The notes under the pieces were generated by a model. The model worked only from the letters and a program-made list of their open reading frames with translations. It made no database searches and was not told the origin of the DNA. From Quercus robur (taxonomy: Eukaryota; Streptophyta; Magnoliopsida; Fagales; Fagaceae), in contig NC_065541.1 of assembly GCF_932294415.1 (NCBI RefSeq), positions 56,708,290 to 56,772,289 on the forward strand: 64,000 bases of DNA. The letters are read 5' to 3'. Each line of letters begins with the position of its first letter. Positions within the stretch are counted from its first letter, which is position 1. The position numbers and the translations under genes were made by a program. Below are positions 21,824 through 31,562 of this stretch, in pieces.

Positions 21824-24800
21824 ATGGACAAATTTAAGAGCGTGTTAAAGCCCAAAGCTAACCCACAAGAGCAATTGAGAGGTTGGCAGCGACGCCTCCG
21901 CCAAGAGTGCCGCAACATCGAGCGACAAATCAGAGGCATGTTCTCTTTTTTCTCTTTCTCTCTCTTTTTTTGTTAAGTAATGTAAATTTTGATTTATGGG
22001 TTTTTTTTTGTTGTTGTTGAAATTAATGAATTTTGTTTGAATTCGTCAACTTTTTTGTTTGTTTGTTTGTTTTGGTTTAATCGGTTTCAAAGATTGGATT
22101 TTTAGATTGATGGGGTTGTCTGATTTTGTGTTTTGATGTTGAATTTTTTGTCTAAAAAAATTTCTTGGGTTGGTTTTTTTAGATGTTCAGAGAGAGGAGA
22201 AGAGTGTGCATAAAGCAATTAGAGAGGCTGCAAAGAGAAATGACATGGGCTCAGCAAAGGTAATTTATAAATTTTATTGCTTTTTCCCTGATGGTTCAAT
22301 TATTCATTTATTGTTAAAACTTTTTTTTTTTTTTTTTGGGTATATATATTTATATAAGATCTGGGACTTTGGAAATAATGAATTGTTATGATGACTTAAG
22401 ATTTGTTAGAAGAATCGAGGATTCGTATGTTTGATGTGTTCTCAAAGTCTATCAGTGTTGTCTTAGTTTGTTCCTTAGTTCATAAAGTTCCTAAAGTCAT
22501 AGATTCCTTGAAGGATTTGTGGGTTATGAACAGGTTATGTATTTGAAAGGAAATGCAGTTAATTATATGGTCCAGATGGTCTTTTTGCCCGTGTTCTTTC
22601 TTTCTTGGTTTCAGGAGTAACACTGTTCTGATTGCAAGAGTAAATGAAAGGACTGATGGAGTATTATGGCCCTCTTGCATGTGTGTCTAAGTTCAATTTT
22701 TATGCGGGCATGTGCATCTCAGTTTAGGTTTAGCCACATGGAATGCTTGGGTGTTCACCTTACACTGAATGTCTACTACTGTTACTATGTTATAATTGAG
22801 CTTTCATCTTTTCCATTATTTTACATTCAAAATTCTCATGTATATTAAATCCAGGCACTTGCAAAGGAAATTGTGATGTCAAGAAAGGCTGTGAATCGCC
22901 TTTACGAGAATAAAGCCCAACTTAATTCAATCTCAATGCACCTTGGAGAAAGTGTTGGTATGTTGCTTAACTTATCTGAACATATTTGTAATTTTTTTTT
23001 AATAAGTAGTGCAATCTTTATTGATATAAAAATAGAGTCACTCCCGTATACATGGAGTATACAGCAGGGGACCAAATAATCACATGCAAATTACATGAAT
23101 CTAATCAAACAATAACAGAACATAAAGAATGACTATGTATGATTGACATCCAATCCAATAAGGTTCTAAGAAAAAACAATTTAAGGTCAGGCATAGTCCT
23201 TTTTGTGTCCTCAAAGCTCCTATTGTTCCTCTCCCTCCATATGCACCACATCAAACAATGTGGAGCAGACATCCACAAAAGTCCATTCCGATGGGGCGTC
23301 TAAAGTGACCTGGCCAAGAAGCTAAATAAATCCACAACAGTCTTTGGCATCACCCAATAAACTCCAAATAAACCCAAAGCCATAGTTCATAATTCTATAG
23401 CAATAGGGCAATGCAGTAAAAGGTGATTAACTGATTCCCCATTGCATTTACACATATAGCACCAATCCAAAAGCCACATTTTCTTTTGCCATAAATTGTC
23501 AATTGTCAAGATCTTCCCCAAAGTGGCAGTCCAGCTAAAGAAAGCAACTCTATATGGAATCTTTGATTTCTGTATGCTCTTCCAAGGGAAAGATTGGTCA
23601 TCATTGCCAAGTAGAACCCTGTAATAACCCTCACTGTGAAGCCCTTATTGTTATCAAGTTCTAAATTCAATGCAAGCATGTAATTTAGGGATGGCAAAAA
23701 TTTCCACTCCGCTTGACCCACCCTGCCCCACTTTACCTTGCATGGGTTTTCTCAGCCCCAAAGAGGCTATGAAGCACGGGTGCGTTTCGGGACTCGGGTG
23801 CGGGTGCGGGTGCGGGTGCGGGTGCGGGACTCGGCAATTTTTGAAAAAGTAGGGTGCGGGTGCGGCGGGACTCGGCGATTAAAAAATTATTAAAAATATT
23901 TTTATTTATATTTTTTATATATTTTTACTATTAAAATATTCTTAAAAAACACATTAATATACTTGATTCACAAAACAAAGAAAGAATAAGGCAAGAAACG
24001 CATCTGAGGCCAGAATTTCGGCCTCTCTGGCGATTTTCACGGCCGATTTTGGCCTGTTTCGGCCGATTCTGGCATGTTTTGGCCGATTCCGGCCTGTTTC
24101 GGCCGTATCGGTCGCCGGCCGATACGGACCGATTCGGCCCGATTTCGGCCGCGTCGGCCCGAGTCGGATCCGCCACGTGGCGCGACGCGGCACGACGCGG
24201 GACGGACGCGCGGTCTGCTGCGTCCCTCCCGCGTCGCCGCGTCCCGCAGCGTCGGACGCGGGTGCGCCGGCTTGGGAGCCGCGTCCGTGCATCCTTGCAA
24301 AGAGGTGACTGGCAAGGGGCGGGATTTACTCCATCAGCCTCATCTTACTCCGCCCTGCCCCAAATGTGTGTGTGTGTGTATATAATGTTTTAAAATATAT
24401 ATTTAAATTATTTTTATATATAATTTAATCTTTTTTTGCATTCCTATATATAATTTTCTTTGAACATCTATTTACAATTATAATTTTTTTTGGTACATAT
24501 TCTATTATTATCCCCCTAAATTCTTGCTTTCTCTCTCTCCCTTAGCGTTCTCATGACTATCCTTCTCCTTTGTGTTTCATCTCTACCCCATTAATGTTGA
24601 AGCCAACTCATTAGGGATGACAAAATACCTCCAAAGCCACCTAAATCTGACCTGGCCCGCTCCTGCCCACACGGGTTTTCCCGCCTTGAAGAGGGGACAT
24701 GGCACCTTTGATCTGAGCCCGCACCACCCCATCGCCATCCCTAGCATGTATATTGTCATGTGAAAATAGACATTACCTCGTTTTTAAGCATCAAGTTGAT

Positions 24801-26998
24801 GAACCTTGTTTGTGACTTACAACTGAAGAAAATTACTCCATATTCTTCTTTTCTTTTTCTTTTTTGGAGGACTTACATTTCACAATAAGGTAAAAATTAA
24901 CATGTTGCTTAAGAATTTTAGTACATCAATGCTAGATTTTGTAAGAATGGTTTTCGAAAAGAATGGGCAAACTATGTTCCCATGTGTTGGTGATATAATA
25001 CCTGATCAGTACAGGAGTGTAAATTCTCAACTGATGGCAACCCATGCTGTTAGACATCTTTTATGATAGTTTATTCAAGGACAAATAACAAACTTGAACT
25101 AGAGGGTGTAGTAGGTAGAATTTAGACGAAACCATTTTGTTGGAGTCAATATATGGTTTAAGAAAGAATTCACTTCTTGCATGTTTGTGATATGACATCT
25201 CTAAAATAGTGAAAGAAATTTACTCCAATATGAAAATTTTCCTTTGTTTCTCTTCAGAAAACAAACTAAGAAGAAAGAAGGGAGAAAGAAATATAGAGAT
25301 CAACTAACATGTATAATTGTGTTGTGACTGGCCTACAAATTGATTGTTGAAGGAAAGTCTCAAAGTCCACCATTTAGTTTATGACTATACTTGCTGCAAA
25401 GAAATTCTTTTGCCACTGCTTAATGGTTAAAGTCATATTCAATGAACTTGACTTTATTGCTGATAAGCAATGACTTATGTGAATAAATGGAGATTTTCAC
25501 TAATGACTTTTTCTTTAGATATTCTATAAACTAAACATACAAATAGAATTCAGAACCCCTTACCATCTTTATGTGTAAATTTATGTTGTGGTCTATGGAT
25601 GTGATGTCAGCAGTGAAAGGCTTTGTCACACTCGTAGCAATCTCTTTTAATTATAATTGTATTGTGTTCTCATTGATTCTGTGTTTGCTTGTTTTTAGTT
25701 TTTTTGCAAGAATATTTTGAAATAATTTCAGTGAAATAAAAAATTCAATGTGCCATGAAACTTGCAGCAATTTCTCGTACTGTTGGTCATTTGTCCAAGA
25801 GTGCAGAGGTCATGAAACTTGTCAATAACCTCATGAAAGCTCCGGAAGTGGCAGCCACAATGCAAGAATTTAGCAAAGAAATGACCAAGGTATCTCTTCA
25901 CCTTTGAACAAGTATTCATTCAAATTCTTTATTGGTAAGAATGATACTTTTTGACAGTTCTAGTGGGAAGAAAACTATTGTGTTTTGCTCTTCTGATGTT
26001 CACTATTTCAGTGTATAACCATTTTAATTTCCACTGGGAGTGGTTTTAATGGCATGTTAGAATATCTTTTGACTGCACTTAATGCGCTAAGTGCTCAATC
26101 TGGCTTAACTAATGTTGTTTGGAGTTACAATCTTGTATGCTCCTTATGTTAGCTTATGTGATTAGACTTCTCTTGTTTTACATATTAAACATTTTGGCTG
26201 AGAAGATATCATTTTTATTAGAAGAATGTTTGTTATGTATCCTGCAAAGTTTGACTGTTTTCAAATGTCATTTAACATATAATCATTTTTTATATAATTA
26301 AATTGTTACAACAAGTGGGGAGGGGGGGATTCAAACCTTGGCCTTCCTCATAAAGGAGACCAAGCAATGCCACTAAGCTACAAGGCTCTTGGCCATCTAA
26401 CTTACTCATGTGAGAATGAATAAAGTATTGCTCAATTCTCTCAATGATATGCAAAAAGATGAGTCAGACACACCCTTTAATTTGGGTCCCTGTGATATAA
26501 GGTGTCAAGGAGTGACCTTTTACATACTAAGGTTTCGGAATGTTCACTGTCAAGCACCAGTTTTGATCTTCTTTTAATTATTCACTTTTGTCATATGTTC
26601 TTGAATTCTCTAGAAGTGACACTTATTTTTTAATTCAGGCAGGAGTGATTGAAGAATTTGTGAATGATGCTGTTGACACTGCATTGGATTCAGAAGATAT
26701 AGAAGAAGAAACTGAAGAAGAAGTTGATAAGGTCCTGACTGAAATAGCTGGTGAGACGGCTGCACAGCTTCCAGAAGCTGTCAGGAAGGAGAGGACAAAG
26801 TTACCTGCCCAGAGAGCTAGTACTTCACAAGAAGTATGTGGAAAATTACTCTCTTCATAACTTTACGTGAATTTTTTTTAACGAAACCAAGGAACTGATC
26901 CGTATGGATTTTCACAGGAAGAAGCTATTGCTGAGGGAGCAGACGATGAGGAAGAGCTGGAAGAGTTAAGAGCACGGCTTGCTAAAGTGAGATCATAA
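21824..26998 (+). CDS. VPS24: Vacuolar protein sorting protein 24 (ESCRT-III, CHMP3 family), 229 aa
   Basis: Six exons join in phase: 21824-21935, 22183-22259, 22855-22957, 25768-25889, 26639-26833, 26918-26998. VPS24 is an ESCRT-III subunit that assembles on endosomes with SNF7 and VPS2 to sort ubiquitinated cargo into multivesicular bodies and drive scission. Visible features: a basic amphipathic N-terminus (MDKFKSVLKPKANP), the helix-1 core WQRRLRQECRNIERQIRD, NRLYENKAQLNSISMHLGES, VMKLVNNLMKAPEVAATMQE, FSKEMTKAGVIEEFVNDAVD, an acidic stretch, and a C-terminal MIM1-like helix (EELEELRARLAKVRS) for VPS4 MIT-domain binding. Length equals that of the Arabidopsis protein as I recall it. Intron 1 uses a GC donor (AGAG/GCATGT); the nearby GT would shift the frame. 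Intron 3 (2.8 kb) holds a LINE and MITEs. A 5' leader with A-rich context precedes the ATG. Confidence 0.97.
22991..23670 (-). pseudogene. LINE 3' fragment in VPS24 intron 3
   Basis: The minus strand encodes, with frameshifts, KGFTVR, SFPWKSIQKSKIPYRVAFF, ATLGKILTIDNL, LDWCYMCKCNGESVNHLLLHC and CLMWCIWRERNNRSFED, the C-terminal zf-RVT region. The tail is the T-run at 22992-23000. It is antisense to VPS24. Target duplication not identified. Confidence 0.8.
23686..24743. mobile_element. MITE with TAGGGATGGC terminal inverted repeats
   Basis: TAGGGATGGC at 23686 is mirrored by GCCATCCCTA ending at 24743. The flanks GCATGTAAT (23676-23684) and GCATGTATA (24744-24752) resemble a target duplication. 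The arms are rich in CCGCCCTGCCCC-like sequence. A second inward-facing end (TAGGGATGAC) at 24613 suggests two merged copies or an internal rearrangement, and another element (23767-24297) is nested inside. Confidence 0.6.
23767..24297. mobile_element. GC-rich hAT-like MITE with perfect 8-bp target duplication
   Basis: A 531-bp block is flanked by CAAAGAGG at 23759-23766 and 24298-24305. Its ends are imperfect inverted repeats (CTATGAAGCACGGGTGCG on the left; CAAGGATGCACGGACGCG read inward from the right; 13 of 18 identical). It has two strongly CpG-rich arms, a GCGGGT array (23797-23825) and a GGCC/GACGCG-rich right arm (24025-24290), around an AT-rich core. The 8-bp duplication points to the hAT superfamily. 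It encodes no transposase; the long open frames across the GC-rich arm reflect lack of TAA/TAG/TGA in such sequence. Confidence 0.75.
26303..26393 (-). mobile_element. tRNA-derived SINE in VPS24 intron 4
   Basis: Minus strand: AGAGCCTTGTAGCTTAGTGG (box A-like), GAAGGCCAAGGTTTGAATCC (box B-like), then CCCCCTCCCCACTTGTTGTA and an AT-rich tail. This is a tRNA-like head of about 75 bases without a foldable acceptor stem, so a SINE rather than a tRNA gene. Ends approximate. Confidence 0.6.
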
Positions 26999-28403
26999 TT
27001 TCTCCAATTGTTTTCATTGCTTAGCCACTAAAGTATTAGAGAAAAAGGGGTTTGTATCATTAGGGTTCTAGCCCATTGTTCTGTTTGAGATTAGGGCTTC
27101 AAACCCAGCTTAACATATTATGAACAGATGATACTTTTTTAGCAAAGGCCATTATATGCTATCTCGTGTATGATATTAAAAAAAATACTAACAAAATTTT
27201 TATTTTTTTAATAAAAATGAATTTCTGAAATCTTCTAGTTTTTATCTGATTATCTGTTTTTGCTTTATTCGACAGCTTCTTGCCTTTCTTTCCTTTTCTG
27301 AATTAAGGATTTTTTTTTCCCGGGTGCGTATGTGTGAGTTGGGGTCTCTGATGTAAGAATTGGCACTTGGCATTTCTTGACATAACAAACAATTATAATT
27401 GAAAAACACTATAGAAAATATTGGATTTTTTTTCTTAATCCATCCGCACCTTGTGGTCTAGGTTGGAAACTTTGGTGCTTGCCTTTTTTATGCTACTTAA
27501 TACACAATGTTTTCCAATTGGCACAATCTTGAATATTGATGCCTTCAAATATAAGGAATTTTCAGCATTCAAGTTCAACCATTATAGTTTTTTCACTAAT
27601 GATGAGAGTTCAATCATGATATTATATCTATGTAGATTGTGTTTTAATATAAACTCAAATTTTTATTTTCAAAAAAACTAAGTATTAACACAAACCAAAA
27701 TCCAACCAAAACTACAAGAGAGGGAGAGAGAAAAGGCTCTGTGATGGGGAATTAAAAAAAAACACACATAATAATATTAATAATAATTTTTTTAAACCAT
27801 AAACCTAAATTAGAGTTATTTGATGCTTCAAAGCTAAGGCTACTAAACATAGCTTCTACTACTGGACTGAATTTTGGATTTGTTTTTCTCCTTTTGTTGT
27901 TTAGTTATGGTGGCCTTTGTAAATCACATTAATTTCGTGTACGAGGAAATTCCTACAAAGTACATAGCAAAAAAACAAAAACAAAAACAAAAACAAAAAA
28001 AAGAGTCTTGCTTAGACAGAGGGGAAAGGAAGTTATATAAAGAAAAAGTCTTGTTAATTTCGTTGCCTTGTACAATTGGCTTGCACCTCTTACATAGGAA
28101 GAGAGGATGTAACATGACAAATCATGAATACTTACAATTCTCTATCAATAATACACGCTTCCTTCCTACTCAATGAATATTTACAAATTTCTACTTATAC
28201 AAATTGGTGTCCTTATAGTCATATATACTTTCAACTTCATGGCAATTTATAACGAATAATAGATAACTTTATGGCTGTTCGCAACGAATAATAATCTAAG
28301 AACATCTTTTTAGCTGTATGTTATACTTTTAATACTTTTACATTGATTTATATTCTTAATTTATTTTGAGTAATTAAGTTATCATGAATAAATAAATAAA
28401 AAA
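26999..28403. other. VPS24 3' flank; no gene seen
   Basis: Contains the presumed VPS24 3'UTR and AT-rich intergenic DNA. A (CAAAAA)n tract lies at about 27971-28002. Open frames such as 27451-27681 have no recognisable similarity. Confidence 0.4.
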
Positions 28404-28531
28404 GGTGCAAATGTACTTTTAGTCCTTACATTTTGCACTTTTTCAATTTTGGTCCCTACATTTTATTTTTACCACTTTTAGTCCCTAAACCAATTAACGC
28501 GTGACATTTAAGTCATTGCCGTCAACCAACT

Positions 28532-28734
28532 AACAAGAAAAGCTGAGTGGGTTCCAGTTAGCTCAACTGGTAAAGTCTCTGATGATTGTATAAGAGATCT
28601 GGGGTTCGATCCCCGCCTACACCAAAAACTGATTGGTGTCTTGGTCTGATGATAATTAGCTATCATCAGGAGCGGACGCCATAGGTTGAAACTCTCTCTC
28701 AAAAAAAAAAAAAAAAAAAACAAGAAAAGCTGAG
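28532..28734 (+). mobile_element. Intact tRNA-derived SINE with perfect 16-bp target duplication
   Basis: The element runs 28548-28718 between AACAAGAAAAGCTGAG at 28532-28547 and 28719-28734. Its tRNA-like head has box A (TTAGCTCAACTGGTAAAG) and box B (GGGGTTCGATCCCC). A tRNA-unrelated body follows, containing CTGATTGGTGTCTTGGTC and GAGCGGACGCCATAGG, then CTCTCTCTC and A18-20. It inserted into the left arm of the Mutator-like element. Both Pol III boxes look functional, and the exact duplication suggests a recent insertion. Confidence 0.92.
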
Positions 28735-29058
28735 GTGGCTGATGGAGAGAATTAAAAATCATTTAGAAACATTAAAATAATAATAATAAGTTTTATTTTG
28801 GTATTAAAAATGTCACATCAGTATATAAATTTAAAAACAGAATTAAAACCCAAAAATCACAAAAATTAAGATCTAAAAAGTATCTTGAACAAAGTTAAAA
28901 AAAAACAAAATTTTCGGAAAATTTTCTTTTTCATTAAAATATTCAGAAAAACATGTTTTTTCCCCAATCTAGTTGGAAACATGTTCAAACCATCTCTTTC
29001 TTCCAATTCCATTTCCAATTACAATTCCTAACTAAAACCCAACAAATTTGTATAAACC

Positions 29059-29103
29059 AATTTCTCTTCTCCACTTATCAAAAAAAAAAAATTTCTCTTC
29101 TCC
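29059..29103 (+). mobile_element. Minimal LINE-tail insertion
   Basis: AATTTCTCTTCTCC at 29059-29072 and 29090-29103 brackets ACTTATC followed by about 10 A. ACTTATC-An is the same terminus seen at about 331-349, and close variants end the larger LINE copies. A target duplication around a near-empty insert indicates extreme 5' truncation. Confidence 0.75.
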
Positions 29104-30203
29104 TCTCTCTAAGCTATTCCACAGTCCCGATCAAATCTCTCCAAACCTCTATCTCTACCTCTTGATCTCACTCTCTTAGCAAGGGTGATGACAACCTTGA
29201 GCTTCTCCATGACAAAACCGTTCTCGAGTCAACGCCATAGCTTGAGGGGTTCAGGTGGAAAGAAAATTTATGGGTTTGTGTTTAAGTTTGTTGGTTGGGT
29301 TTGTGTTTATGTTTGTTGGCTGGGTTTGATCGGTGGAGGTGGTGGCTAGATTTTTCTGTGTTTGGGTAGAGAAAATTTCTAAGTTTGGGTTCGGGTGGAA
29401 AGAAAATTTTTGGGTTTGTGTTTAAGTTTATTGGCTAGGTTTGTGTTTATGTTTGTGTTGTTAAATGTGAGTTATTTAAGTGTTTAGTTTGAAAGAAAAA
29501 TCTTGATTTTCTAGGGAAAATGTTGATGATTGTTCAAGAAAAATTTATGAGTTTGGTTGGGTTTGTTGTTATTGTGAGCCGAATTGGCTGGGTTTGTGTG
29601 CATGTGTTGTTTTATAAGAAAATTTATGGTTTTGGGTGGAAAGAAAATGTTATGATGCATCAGTTTTTTAGATGTGAATTTTTTTAGTGTTTGGTTTGAA
29701 AGAAATTTTCTGGGAAAGAGTTCTTTGATCTAGGTTCTAGTTCTTTGGTTATGGGTTTATGGTTCTATTTCTTGGATTTATGGGTTTGATTTACTAGAGG
29801 TTTCAATGTTGAATGTGTTAGAATTTTTTGTGTTAAGATTGATTATGAATGTTGGCTAGTTGGGTTTGTCTTGATTGGGTGAAGAACATGAAGTTCATGT
29901 TCTGAAGAAGAAGTAGAACATGAAGACTATTAACAATCATGTTCTTCCCAAAAACTAATGAGTATTTTTATTTATTTATTTATTTTAATATTTGTTTTTA
30001 ATTTAATTAATTAATTAATGTGTGTGATTATATTATTTTTTTATTCCCCGTCGGCCACGTCAGCTTTTGCTATTAGTTGGGTGATGGAAATGACCTAAAT
30101 ATCAGGCGTTAATTGATTTAGAAACTAAAAATAGTAAAAACAAATTGTAGGGACCAAAATAGAAAAATGTAAAATATAGAAATTAAAAGTGCATTTATGC
30201 ATT

Positions 30204-31490
30204 AAAAAAAAATCTTAAAGTGGTAAACAGATTCAAAAATATGAAAAATCGTCAAGAGAAACTAAGCAAATTAAACCAAGTTTGAAAAATAAATTACAAT
30301 TTAACATTTCTATTTCATTTTATATGACAATTATATTATTCTACAATTTTTTTTCAATTTTATTAGTGATATCAATTAATATTTTAAAAATAAATTTTAC
30401 TTTCCGATTATATGTTTCTACAACCATTTTCGGTGTGAACTGTGAAGCATCTTAAAATGTGATAAAGTGGGCAGGAAAAACAGAATCTTTAACGTAATAA
30501 ATAAACAAACATAACATTCCCTTTTTTAACTTCTTTAATAAAAAGCAAAGCAAGGTACGTCATGAAAAGCATTTTTTTTCCTTTCCCTAGTTAATATCTC
30601 ACACAGACTAGCACCGACCTTCTCGCCCACTCCACTGCCAAAAGACAGTTCTCTCAGCTTTAGATAGCAACGACCCAAAACGGAATCTCTTAGACCAAAG
30701 CTTATTAGTTACGTGCATTCTTTTTAACAGTAGCCCACTTCACACGTGATCCCTCCATCCTTTACTTCCCGCAACTGCAACCCAAAGCAGCTTCTCCTCC
30801 ACTCTCCACGTCACCACCATTACCAACCCCCCAAAAATATCTTTAAACCCAAAAAATAAAAATAAAATTATACTATCATATTTTCATAGCAAATTTTAAT
30901 GGAGGAAAAATTATAGTCTCTTATTCATTATTTTACTATAAAACTCTTACATGTTTAAAATTATTGAAAACTTTAGTTAGTTTATAATAAAAAAAAATTG
31001 TTAAATTTACTTAACAATTTTAAATGAATAAGAGTCTTTAAGTAGAATAGCCGAATAAGGGATAAATGACGTTGTCTACTTTGAGAACGGTATAATTTCT
31101 CGTAAGTAAAGTGTTGTTACTTTCTGTTATTGCCGGACAAAAAAGTAATTTTAGTAATGATTTCAAATTATAACCAGTAACAACCATTAGAATTTATTAT
31201 GAAAATATTATGAGTACTGAAAAAAGAAAATCTGAATTCAAAACTTTTGCCAGTATGTTGGATCACTCTAAGGAATTCTTAGGTGTGGAATAGAGAATTA
31301 CGTAACCAAAAGAATAGTCAAATTCTCAAAGAAAAAACTCGTCCGTTTCGTATGTTATAAACCGACCCAGACCGACTCTCCCGCAACTAACAGCCCACGA
31401 ATGAAGTAGACCGTTAGATACTTAGTTACCGCCACCTCACCAGTAACAGGTGAGTCAGGTGACCTGTACTCTCTCTCTCTCTCTCACTCA
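30204..31490. other. Intergenic; upstream region of the carboxypeptidase gene
   Basis: No gene seen. AT-rich to about 30600 and 30860-31250. A GC-richer patch with CACGTGAT at 30742 and CCACGTC near 30806 (ACGT-core motifs) lies about 0.8 kb before the start codon. A (CT)n tract and TATATATATATATATAAG at 31495-31512 immediately precede the leader. Confidence 0.4.
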
Positions 31491-31562
31491 CAAATATATA
31501 TATATATATAAGCATTTCCATTTCTCTCTCTCTCTTCAGAGAAGAAAAAAAAACTTACAAAA

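Larger units (their letters stand above)
28404..30203. mobile_element. Mutator-like element with long terminal inverted repeats
   Basis: The left end (28404 on) and the reverse complement of the right end (to about 30203) share roughly 160 bp in the same order: TGCA(A/T)AAATG(T/C)ACTTTTA, TTTTGGTCCCTACA, TTTTTAC, CAATTAACGC, TCATT and AGCTGA(G/C)GTGGC. Long inverted arms are typical of Mutator-like elements. The left arm is interrupted by a SINE (28548-28718). The interior (about 28960-29950) has repeated GGTGGAAAGAAAATTT and TGGGTTTGTGTTTA phrases and a CT-rich leader-like patch, but no transposase. Whether it carries captured gene sequence cannot be told by eye. The target duplication is obscured by A-runs on both sides. 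Confidence 0.7.

Noticed and set aside
23931-24393. Five overlapping open frames (80-114 codons) on both strands in the GC-rich block
   Set aside because: They coincide with the CpG-dense arm of a MITE where stop codons are rare. Frames on both strands are open at once, the composition is R/P/G/A-rich, and no family similarity is visible.
28548-28625. A tRNA gene with box A and box B
   Set aside because: No pairing acceptor stem, no proper anticodon arm, a long unrelated body and A-tail follow, and a 16-bp target duplication brackets the whole unit: a SINE.
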